Below, piece after piece: positions 30,601-38,431 of a stretch of DNA of 64,000 bases. A model generated the notes under the pieces. That model worked only from the letters and a program-made list of their open reading frames with translations. It ran no database searches and was not told the origin of the DNA. The first letter of the stretch is position 1. Each line of letters starts with the position of its first letter. The translations under genes were made by a program, and so were the position numbers. This DNA comes from Cafeteria roenbergensis. Lineage: Eukaryota; Sar; Bigyra; Bicosoecida; Cafeteriaceae. Where the stretch lies: NCBI GenBank assembly GCA_008330645.1, contig VLTN01000054.1, positions 124,001 to 188,000 of the forward strand, written 5' to 3'.

Positions 30601-33590
30601 TCCTCCCGGCAGCAGCGAACGCCTCTGCCCCCTTCGCTGCCATCTCGCCGGACGACTTCCGCAAGGGCGTGGCCTGCACGCTCTCGGTGGAGCCTGACCC
30701 GCTCGCGCCGGGCCAGTACAAGGAGACTGAGTCGGGCGTGCGAAACTACGGCCACGGCATGATCCGCGCTGGCATTCCGGAGGGCTACGGCCGCGACCTG
30801 CGGCTGGTGGTGTCCGTGGGCGGCCGCCTCTCCAACGCGGTGCTCTTCTCGTACGACCCCCCGATGGTGGCGGCTGCGATGCCAAACGTCCCTACCGCCG
30901 CGACGTGTCCACAGACCAACGCGGCGCTCGGCACCTGCGCGGCCGCGCGGCCGCAGGGGCAGAGCATCCGCCTGACGGGCCGCAACTTTGGCGAAACGCC
31001 TCCTCTGGACGGCGAGCTGGACATCCGCATCGGCGGCCTCCCGTGCTCGGTGCAGTCGTGGAACCGCGACGCCACGCTGGGCGGACGGCCGTACCTGACC
31101 TGCTCCATCCCCTGGGACACAGTGGGCGTCAAGAACCTCACCGTCGAGGTGGCGCTGCAGGAAATCGAGCCATGGACCGCCGCGGAGGGCCTGCTGGCCA
31201 CCGAGTGCGCGGCCGGGGCCTACGGCGTCGAGGGCGAGCACTGCCTGGAGTGCCCGGCAGGGGCGTCGTGCGAGGGAGGGTCGGCCGACCCGGTCTCGCT
31301 GCCCGGCTGGTTCGATGTGCGCCCCGGGCTGGGCGCAAACGGCACGGACAAGGTTGACGACGCTCTCTGCCCCGCGCAGCGGCGGGTGCTGTCGGCGCGC
31401 GACTTCTGCTTCCGCCCCATGCCGTGCGAGCCCAAGGAGGCCTGCATCGGCGCCTCGCTTTGCGCCACGGGGTATTCGGGCGAGCGCTGCTCCCAGTGCG
31501 AGCCCGGCCGGTTTTACCGCATCAACGGCCTGTGCGAGCGCTGCCCCGACAGCCCCGGGCTCATCGTCGCCCTGTTCGTGGTGGTCGCGCTGGCGGCCTG
31601 CGTTGCCGGGTACGTGCTCAACCAGAAGAGCGTCAATGTTGGGCTGCTGGCCGTGGGCGTGGACTACTTCCAGGTGCTGGCCATCTTCGCCCGCACCCGG
31701 GTGCGCTGGCCGGCCTTCGTTCGGGACCTGTTCCGCTGGCTGTCGGCCTTCAACCTCAACCTGGAGCTCGCGGCCCCCGAGTGCGTGCTGCCCGAGATGA
31801 CCTTCGCCCTCAAGTGGTTCATGACCATGCTCCTGCCGCTTGCGGCCGTCATCGTGCTGGGCCTGACCTTCGGAGCGCAAGTGGTGTACAAGCGCTTCGT
31901 CATGGGCCGGCGCGACTGGCGCGAGCTCACGTCGCACCTGGACCCCCTGGTGGCCGTCATGGTCGTGGTGGGCGTGTTCCTCTACCTGGTGCTCTCCCGC
32001 ATGACGCTGGACGTGTTCAACTGCGCCCCCACGGACCCGCCGGACGGAGACAACCTGTACATGAGCGGCATGCTCGACGTCATCTGCTTCCAGTCCGAGA
32101 CGCACCTGCTGCTCTTCCCGTTTGCGGTCACGGCTGCGGTCCTGTACGTGGCTGGGTTCCCCGCCTTTGTGTTCATGTTTGTGCGTCGCAACCTGTACAA
32201 GGTCAAGTACGACCAGATCCTGCGCGCCCGCGGCATCTCGCCGAGCTCCAAGCTGATGCCGCCCCAGATCAAGGCGTTCCGCGCTCGCTGGCATCGGCTC
32301 TACTACCTGTACCGCCCCGGCAAGGCCTACTGGCTGGTGGTCATCCTGGCGCGCAAGTTCCTCGTCGCCTTCACTGCGCTGGCGTTCCGGTCGACGCCCA
32401 CGTACCAGCTTGCGGCCTCAATCGTCGTGCTCTTCGCCGCCTTCACGCTCCAGGTGCGCCACTCGCCGTACATGTCGCTCAGCGACCACGACGCCGTGGC
32501 GAGCCAGTTCCGGGACTTCACCGACGCGGCCAACATCAAGGCGGAGGGGACGCTGCAGCTCGCGATCCGCTCCAACATGGACGACTTCGAGCAGTCCTTT
32601 GAAGCCGAGGGGAAGCGCGGTGCGGGGGGCAAGTGGGGCGCGGCCGCGTCCGAGATCGGCAAGGCCAGTTCGGCGCTCAAGGCCAGAGCGACGACCGCCA
32701 TCGCGGAGCAGCTCGTCAACTACAACGCCGTGGAGATCGGGCTGCTGGGCTGCGGGATTCTGGTCAACCTCGCGGGCATCATGTTCTTGTCGGAGCGGTT
32801 CGCCGACTCGTACAACGGCTACTACCAGGCGGAGTACGACACGCTCGCAGTGGTAGTTGGCCTGGTGATCTTCTCGTCGCTGGTGTTCTTCGTCGGCACG
32901 CTTGCAGTCGAGGTGATGCATGTGGCAGCTCCTGCCACAGCAGCCCGCGTGTTTGGCGTCTGCGTCAGCACCAAGCGAGCGGACAAACGACTCGCCCGCG
33001 CGGTAAGCAAGCACGGTCTGATGCTTGGCGCTGGCGGAGCCACCACCACGGCCCCGCTGCGAGCCTCTGGCAGCGGCAGCGGCGGCGGCACGTTCGAGAT
33101 GGTCAACAACCCCGCATCCAGTGCCCTTGACCTGGCCGCGGACGGCATCAGCGGCAGCAGCTTGCCAGAGGAGCTGCCGGACCAGGAAACGTGGTCCAGC
33201 GTGCGGGCGAACTACCGGCGCAACGAGCGGCAGATGAAGGAGCTGCGCGCAATGGTGTCGAAGCTGCAGGATGAGGCCAAGCGAGTGGAAACCATCGCAA
33301 GCATGGCCACCCGGCTTCCTTCCTTGGCTGACGCGCTTGCGGACGGCCCGGGAGCGTCCCGTCGGAGCCCCTCGTCTCCAGTCAGCAGCCCGGCCGGGGC
33401 GCACAAGCGGCGCCTGCGAGTCGGAGCTCGATCGCCGCATCTGAGCTCTCGGCGCTCGTCTGATGCAACAGGGAGCGACTTTGCTGCTCCGGTAATGGCG
33501 CTCGGCTCGCCAGCACTCCCCGCGTTTGGCGCGGGGGTGACTGCCCCGCCCCCGGCGCGAGCGACAGGGGTGCCCAGGCGCAAGCGCTGA
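24588..33590 (+). CDS. Cadherin-IPT/TIG-cysteine-rich multi-span membrane protein
   Basis: Very large surface protein of about 3,000 residues from ATG 24588; the frame is open slightly upstream but begins with TTG. About six cadherin repeats span 24,620-26,730, marked by calcium-site motifs DVNEPP, DVNEAP, DTNDPP and DVNEPP. A dozen or so IPT/TIG immunoglobulin-like repeats follow (about 26,830-31,150), with recurring GGxxxxVxGxNFG and CR/CxT patterns. Next is a Cys-rich EGF/ephrin-receptor-like module (31,200-31,550, for example CxxCPAGASC and CSQCEPG). Seven or eight hydrophobic spans then run from 31,560 to 32,930. The cytoplasmic tail has Gly/Ser linkers and a predicted coiled coil (NERQMKELRAMVSKLQDE). 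Adhesion or mechanosensing is likely by architecture. No signal peptide precedes the first cadherin repeat, so a 5' exon is missing or the upstream frame supplies it. Confidence 0.85.
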   Translation: MGHLPPSPEAPTFGFVSRRVEVSEGASPGASVLSGASLGASDPETPDASDLKFAILSGNQQGLWSMDAVGGDIRFAQSNPRALDFESAPRQSTLVVSVTDNGAPDGLKRSGTATLQMIVLDVNEPPAVVLPVAGLEVRENSAPGASAGSVSCADVDASDQSGLALALVAQEAIPGTSGVLPFMIDAGTGVLRVSPGAGGALLDAESKATYELQLQCTDNLGLVSETKSASVRIVDVNEAPVCAGPLSFSAAEGVKAMVGTPLGAVCSDPDSGDTLVFAIDPSSQAAAPAFAVDATSGQLRVHDVSGTGAGSVNDASARFALNVTVADKQGLATVVHVLVQMTDTNDPPVFGASVPRMLSVPESSTDGFIVALLQATDEDFASDQSHRLTYSLAPTGRSVNRPFPFAVTTTQGSSALGAGQIVLRLQGSGLASLDFEGAQSEFEAIVTATDNGTPQLSASAVVTIRVADAAEPPTFDALVAESSPDVDAATGLPVIRAFVPEGLRKGAIAFSVAATDPDAASQGHLEWAIAAPTSLFSEHFTLDPASGAVAAASDIDFEAIAPRAGVGLASGHALSVTVTVGDVNEAASMRTSAVLRVSVTDVNEPPVVSASTALEVAEDATSGAVVGTVPATDPDSGSRGQLRFRINGSAAGDGASFRIDQLSGAVSIASAGLDWEDRPEYRFQVLIQDGDSVEPLQVATMVTISVSNVNDVQVTALRLDPTETPCTSSPCAEGSLADMVPRPSLASMSSTGIFFSPLGGAAVQLVGTGIGFTAARLEREGLTMADVKVAVSYGPTATEYVAQDCRVVAAGSVVQCRTVAAWGGSHKWRLEVTQVGSTQLNHAFEAPLTTSAMPPEITSVTVSEHSGQLPAGQLPTYGGASFTVEGSGFGPKASVISLSLGGADGRRFSVQFCSVLSDGQNLAQCFVAPAGLGKNLLFAVVASGLPSAVFQSAVSYAPPVITSVAVKDQVTSSASQSTLRTRGGQVLIVSGSQLSDGAFPEELELRYGDGSGGSRRFQATQCRVTKPHTEIQCMSVAGVGFGLGVQVQVGGQWSEPSAATLAYASPIVSSVSGAGALASVTAGGETLSVVGDNFGPADTSLASVVVRYGPAANPGKYTAHSCRYGAANTEIVCLTAPGTGRAHALSVTVASQTSALLAGAVSYEPPVVAFYEGAGSLGAATDGMQEVLVTGRNFGPLGHGAIDLVVYRQPSGAAEGLTPTDLTTLASTSSQWNNWTDVPSLDTEQFVFRAGSCRVSVAHVQMSCLTAEGAGRGMQWAAVVDGQASTVPSTSYGAPRLVSVSGLGTDGATTDGGEEVVLRGANFGPSFELLDGGAAGFLSSVTYGPSRREYMAQGCRLASHSEIRCRTSAGVGRGHRWRVVVGGQETADYRDTVEARAAGLVLDYASPVLSSVSPLTGTTEGGFTLHLSGTNLGLSDARRASSGDAVMTVLFGDLQLPVVAQSSDGQGGHSADVYVPESDGGARDVQVRLIDPAGRETVSNTFAFVFGAPTLEKDLYVVLTIGNRFNITATGTNFGLAPRILVNGIPTENCAVIVPHRQVTCQFEGRSGSVAVVARSGFVSNSVFFDFISPSFLVGDASSRPLLDTQGGTVIRVEGLNWQTDPSQINVTVGGAPCPIMPLESPVIVLEDETESRFSLECRTPPGQGQDVPVVITRGGQASLPDFAWSYAPPSLASVDPAASLPTTGGRITIRGSNFGISGVVLLPGISVQVESWSHDTIVALVDAGEGAALSLEVDVAQQRSAPLPFSFAPPLITQAPATGPTVGQAGALIVGANFGVSMPTVSLVRSRLGVTGVLQSLRCPVVSFDHSQLVVNLPEGTGTGWRLVVTAAGQEPVAPPPFDFDRPELVRIDHDPLMGLPTSGGVEITALGANLGPSGAVLFLRAFGDSNPLSGYQATWLRQTHANATFTLPEGQGSTLEAVLTVDGQHSDPLPFAFDAPRIDSLLLPDQVPTEGTWRSRDPIRRDVVTIMGSSFGVQSTQRTEVRILPAAANASAPFAAISPDDFRKGVACTLSVEPDPLAPGQYKETESGVRNYGHGMIRAGIPEGYGRDLRLVVSVGGRLSNAVLFSYDPPMVAAAMPNVPTAATCPQTNAALGTCAAARPQGQSIRLTGRNFGETPPLDGELDIRIGGLPCSVQSWNRDATLGGRPYLTCSIPWDTVGVKNLTVEVALQEIEPWTAAEGLLATECAAGAYGVEGEHCLECPAGASCEGGSADPVSLPGWFDVRPGLGANGTDKVDDALCPAQRRVLSARDFCFRPMPCEPKEACIGASLCATGYSGERCSQCEPGRFYRINGLCERCPDSPGLIVALFVVVALAACVAGYVLNQKSVNVGLLAVGVDYFQVLAIFARTRVRWPAFVRDLFRWLSAFNLNLELAAPECVLPEMTFALKWFMTMLLPLAAVIVLGLTFGAQVVYKRFVMGRRDWRELTSHLDPLVAVMVVVGVFLYLVLSRMTLDVFNCAPTDPPDGDNLYMSGMLDVICFQSETHLLLFPFAVTAAVLYVAGFPAFVFMFVRRNLYKVKYDQILRARGISPSSKLMPPQIKAFRARWHRLYYLYRPGKAYWLVVILARKFLVAFTALAFRSTPTYQLAASIVVLFAAFTLQVRHSPYMSLSDHDAVASQFRDFTDAANIKAEGTLQLAIRSNMDDFEQSFEAEGKRGAGGKWGAAASEIGKASSALKARATTAIAEQLVNYNAVEIGLLGCGILVNLAGIMFLSERFADSYNGYYQAEYDTLAVVVGLVIFSSLVFFVGTLAVEVMHVAAPATAARVFGVCVSTKRADKRLARAVSKHGLMLGAGGATTTAPLRASGSGSGGGTFEMVNNPASSALDLAADGISGSSLPEELPDQETWSSVRANYRRNERQMKELRAMVSKLQDEAKRVETIASMATRLPSLADALADGPGASRRSPSSPVSSPAGAHKRRLRVGARSPHLSSRRSSDATGSDFAAPVMALGSPALPAFGAGVTAPPPARATGVPRRKR

Positions 33591-34513
33591 GTGTTGCCGG
33601 CCGCCCACCTTGGCCAATTGGCTGTATGCACCGAAGTGCGACCGGGTGTGGTGCCAGCGTGCACTTCGCTCGTTCGCTGCATCGAGGCGGTCTGTTCTTG
33701 AGAGCGGCGCGTTGGGCTTTTTTTTCTTCGTCTTCCCTTCGGAGTCAAGTTTGCATTATGGAGGGGTGGCTTGCCGCGACATGCAGGCGCGACATGGTGT
33801 CCCAACACCACTGCTCAGCTCCCTGCATTGATCGTCCATGCCTATTCGATCCCTCCCGACGCTCCCGATTGTGGCTCGGTGTCCAAATCGCGCTGCTGGG
33901 GAACGGGGACCACAGCCAAGGTCCTGCCTGCCCTGGGAGTCCTTCAACTGGAGCCAAGCCGCTTGGGGACGGCCCCCAGCTGGAGCGTGGATGTGTGATA
34001 CGTGATGGCTTGTTTGCCTTGGCTTGTGCGAGTCTGATGCGTCTGAGTGTTGCCAGGGCGGCAAGTGCCCTGCTCCGCACATCCGAGAGGATGGGAGTTG
34101 CGTTCGCGAGGGCTGTGGAACCTGAGACCGCGTGGCTCCCCGCAAGATGCCGGGCCGAACTCCATTTGCTCCTCCGAGCGCAGTCGTTGGCGAGCCCACC
34201 AGCACAACGCACGCAAGTACGAGTTGGCGGCCTGCACGATGCACCACCAACACGCGGCTGTGCCGGGGCGGCCGGCTGTCTCAACCCCACGCGACGGGCC
34301 ACCCAGGACTGGCGCTTCTGGCCGCCACCCGCCATGAGTCTCCCGCGGCAAGCGACAGCCTCTGTTTGCTGCTGCTGGGGCTGGAGAGCCATGAGCCGTC
34401 CCTGGCGCCCATGGCAGAGCACCTCCGACGGAGCTCCACTGACCGACGACGGAGCTCGCCATCTGCTGCGGATATCACCCGAGAGCCGCGCGGGGCCGAG
34501 CTTCCTAGCGGCC
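33591..34513. promoter_or_regulatory. Long intergenic region upstream of the Ran-binding gene
   Basis: About 920 bases of lower GC than average between two plus-strand genes. It contains a CCAAT-type sequence near 33,612, an 8-base inverted repeat (CGAAGTGC at about 33,633 with GCACTTCG at about 33,662) and a T-run near 33,720. The downstream frame is open from 33626, but its translation looks non-coding until about 34,514. It probably holds the 3' region of the cadherin gene and the promoter of the next. Confidence 0.4.
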
Positions 34514-35779
34514 ATGGACCCTGGCTCGCATGCGCAGTCCGAAGGCCTGTCGTTTGCATCGTTTGCGGGTGGACAGGGGAGCGCGTTTGCCGTGCTGGCT
34601 GCCGAGGCAGCCGCCAAGGCAGCGCCCACCGAGCAGCCGACGCCTGCTGCGACCAGCGGGTTTGTGCCCCTCGACGCGTCGCTGTACGCCGAGGGCAACG
34701 AGACACTGTGCTTTGGGCAGCTCGAGCCGGTGGGCTCCGAGCCAGCCAGCGCAAGCGCAGCATCGACGCTCAGCAACTCGCCAAAGGGAGCCTCAAAGCG
34801 CCCTCGCGAGGAGGCTGGCGACGCCCCGGCGACGCATGCCGCCCCTCCCTCGCTTCCCCCGGTGGCCGAACGTGATGTTCCAGAACTGGCTGGCGCCGCG
34901 GCTCTGACCGGCGAAGAGGGCGAGGACACGGTTGCCGAGACCAGAGTTCGCCTGTACGTGTGGGAGGGGCCCAGGGAGACGGGCGCGAGCAAGGAGCTTT
35001 CCGAAGAGCCGGCCGCGGCCCCTCCAGGCGCCGCGTCAGGGTGCACGGCAGGCCTGCTGGACGGGACGGCAGATGCCAGCTCGCCAACCGCAAAACGTCC
35101 CCGCCACGCCGACGCAGCAAGTGCGAACAGCGTCGCAGCTCGTTCTGAGGAGGGCAGCGCAAGAAGCGAGCTCGAGGGCAGTCGCAGCGTCGGATTCGAA
35201 GCTCAGAACGGTCAAGCGGCTCACCCGGCAGGCGGCACGGCCGTCGGGTCCGGGGCGCTGCCCGACAGCGGCAAGCTGGCGGCAGCCGGCGGCAGCGCCG
35301 GCACAGCTGGCGCTGCTGCAGCTTCTGCTGCCGCCAAGCCTGACGCGGCCGAGCCTGCCGCTGATGCGGTGGCGGCGAGGACGAGCGGCTCGGCCCTGCT
35401 TGGCATGCGAGGCACGACCAGCCTGCCCCGGGCAGCCTGTACGGCAGAGCAAGGCAGGTGGGAGTGGCGCGGCACCGGGCCGCTGCGGCTCAACCTGTCT
35501 CGCGCTGACGACTCGGCCAGGCTTGTGCTGCGGCAGGAGGCAGAGCGCGGTGGCGTCGGGACCCGGGTGCTGGTCAACGCGGCCGTGACGGCTGAGCTCC
35601 ACTGGGCTAGGCAGGGGGACGACACCGACAAGTTCCTCAGGACGACGCTGCCCGTGGAAGGCACGACTGGGCCGCAGCTCTGCCTGCTGCGGTTTCGCAG
35701 CGCGGAGGACGCTGAGCGGATGATGGAGCACGTGGGTGGTGCCATCGCCAAGGCCCAGGAGCGGCAGCGGGCGCAGTGA
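34514..35779 (+). CDS. Ran-binding-domain protein (RanBP1/Nup50-like), domain split by insert
   Basis: About 421 residues from ATG 34514 (MDPGSHAQSEG), chosen because upstream in-frame sequence looks non-coding. The N-terminal part has scattered phenylalanines, including a single FG (CFGQLEPV), and a basic SKRPREEA patch that could be a nuclear signal. A Ran-binding domain starts with EDTVAETRVRLYVWEG (about 34,922-34,970). It is then interrupted by about 160 Ala/Ser/Glu-rich residues and resumes with RWEWRGTGPLRLNL (about 35,458), RLVLRQEAE, LHWARQ and LLRFRSAEDAERMMEHV (about 35,690). In the family, the EW(K/R)ERGxG segment and the following strands clasp the C-terminus of Ran-GTP. A role in nuclear transport is likely. 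The insert falls between the first strand and the W-RGTG turn, a surface loop in the known fold. Confidence 0.8.
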   Translation: MDPGSHAQSEGLSFASFAGGQGSAFAVLAAEAAAKAAPTEQPTPAATSGFVPLDASLYAEGNETLCFGQLEPVGSEPASASAASTLSNSPKGASKRPREEAGDAPATHAAPPSLPPVAERDVPELAGAAALTGEEGEDTVAETRVRLYVWEGPRETGASKELSEEPAAAPPGAASGCTAGLLDGTADASSPTAKRPRHADAASANSVAARSEEGSARSELEGSRSVGFEAQNGQAAHPAGGTAVGSGALPDSGKLAAAGGSAGTAGAAAASAAAKPDAAEPAADAVAARTSGSALLGMRGTTSLPRAACTAEQGRWEWRGTGPLRLNLSRADDSARLVLRQEAERGGVGTRVLVNAAVTAELHWARQGDDTDKFLRTTLPVEGTTGPQLCLLRFRSAEDAERMMEHVGGAIAKAQERQRAQ

Positions 35780-36045
35780 GCGTGTGTGCAGGGCGAAGAC
35801 GTGGGAGCTTGGGGCCGAGTGGATCGTGTGAGGGCGCGCTGGCTCGTCAAGAATGAAGGTCCTCCGTCCTTGCCTGCGGGGCGCTGCAGTCGATGAGCGG
35901 ATGTTGACAGGTTGCGGAACAACGGACAAAGCTGCAGCAGCAGGAGCGAGAAGCAGGGGGGCCGCGCCGCCTCACGCGCAAAACCTGTTGCTTCAAGAGT
36001 CCCGGGTCGGTTTGGCTGTGACGGTTGAGGCAGCTGGTGACCACA
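35780..36045. other. Convergent intergenic region
   Basis: About 266 bases between the Ran-binding gene and the sterol desaturase, whose 3' ends face each other. No feature is recognised. Confidence 0.35.
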
Positions 36046-37249
36046 TCACTCGGCCTTGGCCTTGGCCTTGGCCTCTGCTGCGTCCTGTTCCGCCCAGGAC
36101 CCCTGCAGGGAGAGGCCGAGCTTTGGGTACTCGGGAACGAGCAGGGTGCCGAACAGCCAGTCGAAGAAGATGAAGTACTGCCCGTAGTTGTAGACCCAGT
36201 CGGTGTGGTGCAGGGTGTGGTACGCCGACCCCATCACGGGCTCAGTCTTGCCCACGAGAGTGTCGTGGATGTTGGTCGTCCACATCGCAGTCGCAAACTG
36301 GGGAGGCCAGGGTGGAGGAGCGTCGGGGAACGGGGGGAGGGGTTGGGGGGGGGGGACAGAAGAGGTCGCTGGCTGGGGACTGGGGCTACGCGGCCAAGCG
36401 GGTGCGAACAGGTGCGCTCATCGTGGCGAACCCAACGCGCCGCGGCAACAGCGCGGGCCTGACGTCAGCGGCAGAACAGCGCAAGGCAAGGCCAGCCGCA
36501 GCACGCATGTGCGCCGGCTTCAGGCTCACCAGCATGACCATGAAGGTCCAGAAGTGGACAGGGATGAGGACCAGGAGGAAGACGTACGGGGAGGCCTGCA
36601 TCATGCCGTCGACCGGGTGGAAGGCAAGGCCAGCCCATGGCGAGAGCGAGTCACCGGTGTTGTAGATGTGGTGATCGGCGTGCAGCCACTTGATCAGGGG
36701 GTGGTGGAGCGCGCGGTGCACCCAGTAGACGCAAAACTCAATGAGGAAGAGGTACAGCGCAGTCCATGCGAGGTAGGGCACGATGCCGCCGATTTCCTCG
36801 ATCGAGTAGTAGCAGCGGGACAGGCCGTTCTCGGCCAGCCACTCGCCGATGGTGGGCATGAGCGTGTACATCACGAGCGCCTTCTGGGACACCCAGATCT
36901 GGGCGAGCTGGGCGGAAAGTGTGGGCACGCCTCCCTTGGGAAAGATGCGCGACCGGAAGCATCCGTAGATGAGAGCGCACCAAACCAGACCGAGCACGTA
37001 GTAGAGAGCCGACCCCGCCACGAGGTTCCGCAGCCAGGAGGCAAGCACCCGCGGCATCTGGTCCCTCACAGAGACAGGGAGCACCAGGGCGTTCTTCCAG
37101 TCGTTGGACTCGGCGAACGGCCGCAGTCCTTCAGGCATCGTGGCGATATCGCGGTCGAGAGAGTCCCAAGCCCATGACGCCGCGTCTGCCAGGGGGCCGT
37201 CCGCGAAGGCCGACAGCGCAGGGAACGGAAACGCTGCAGTCTCGGACAT
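36046..37249 (-). CDS. C-5 sterol desaturase (fatty acid hydroxylase superfamily)
   Basis: Di-iron endoplasmic-reticulum membrane enzyme that introduces the C-5 double bond into sterols. Two exons, phase 0: 37249-36530 and 36297-36046, about 323 residues, starting MSETAAFPF. A longer in-frame start at 37312 is GTG. The three histidine clusters are complete: HRALHH and HADHH in exon 1, and HTLHHTDWVYNYG in exon 2 directly after AMWTTNIHD, a stretch typical of this subfamily. Hydrophobic spans surround LYYVLGLVWCALIYG, YLFLIEFCVYWVH and YVFLLVLIPVHFW. The C-terminus ends in a short Lys-Ala repeat (36,054-36,072). The 232-base intron has a GTGAGC donor and a C-rich tract on the sense strand (36,345-36,355). 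The gene supports de novo sterol synthesis. Confidence 0.93.
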
Positions 37250-37637
37250 CTGGTCCAGCGAGGCGTCCAAGTGCGCGGCCAGGGGAGGCGCGGCGCACTC
37301 TGTCTTTGCCACCTCCTCTGCCGATTGCGGTCGCCCGCGAATATTGGGCGATCAAACATTGAGTCGCCGGCGCATCAGCCAAATCGGTCAGTCCCAGCGA
37401 TCTTTAGCTGACTCGGGGCGGCTGTTCTCGGTCCAAAGCAGCTGCACCCATCCTGCGTCGCTTGCGGTCCTGCCGGCGGCAGCTTTGGTCCGCACGGCGG
37501 GCACGGGGCGAACACGCAGCCTCGGAGAATTCGGCACAGTTGCGTTTGCCGACCGAGCATGTGCAATCGGGCACATGCGGGGGAGCGAGGGGCAAGTGTT
37601 CTGCATGGCGGGCGGGTTCGCGATGCGAGAGAGCGCT
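37250..37637. promoter_or_regulatory. Intergenic region between polymerase theta and sterol desaturase
   Basis: About 388 bases between the 3' end of one minus-strand gene and the 5' end of the next. It presumably contains the desaturase promoter. No motif is recognised. Confidence 0.35.
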
Positions 37638-38397
37638 TCACGCAAGCTCACTCCAGGCCTTTCCCTTGGCCACGCTGACTCGAAGAGGCACGCTCAGGCC
37701 TCCCGGAACGGCAGCCGTCATCGCCTGCCGGCACTGATCAGCGACAGCGTCCGCGATGGGCTCTGCAACTTCGAGCAACAGCTCGTCGTGGACGCAGAGG
37801 AGGATGCGCACGGCATCCTCTGCGGGGCCAGCCGACGCCGGATGTCCGCCGAGGGGCCCAGACCGGACGCGGAGCCCCGACGAAGGGCGAACTGCGCTTG
37901 CGGCCCCAGCGCACAGGGCACCGGCTCTGTGGAGGGCGTTGATCCCCTCCACCACCCTTGTCACCCGCACCAGAGCCTGCCTGAAGATGTCAGCAGCGCT
38001 GCCCTGGACTGCGGTTGAAAATGCCTGCCTCCGTGCGCGGGCGCGCTTGGCGGCGCTCTTGTCTCCGATGCCTGGCAGCCACCGCCGCCTCCCGATGATG
38101 GTGGCCACGTGGCTGTGCGCCCTGCAAAACCGCTCCATCGACGCGCGAAACCGCACCAGGCCTGGAAACGCCCGTTGAATTGAGGCCACTTCTCGCCTCG
38201 CGCGGTCCATTGACCAGCCGACCTCCGCCGCCAGGCGGCGAGGCGCCATGCCGTACAGCACTCCGTAAATAAGCCGCTTTGCCTGCGTCCGCTCTTCGTC
38301 GCTCACCTCCGAGGCAGTCCGCGACAGCCACTGCGCCGCAACTGTTCGAAACACATCGGCTTCGGACCTGAACAAGGCCACGAGGCCGGGGTCAGCA

Positions 38398-38431
<34 letters not shown>

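Noticed and set aside
30000-32300. Minus-strand frame of about 766 residues under the cadherin/TIG gene
   Set aside because: Antisense to the TIG and membrane-span coding region. Its Arg/His/Gln/Glu-rich composition has no domain motif.
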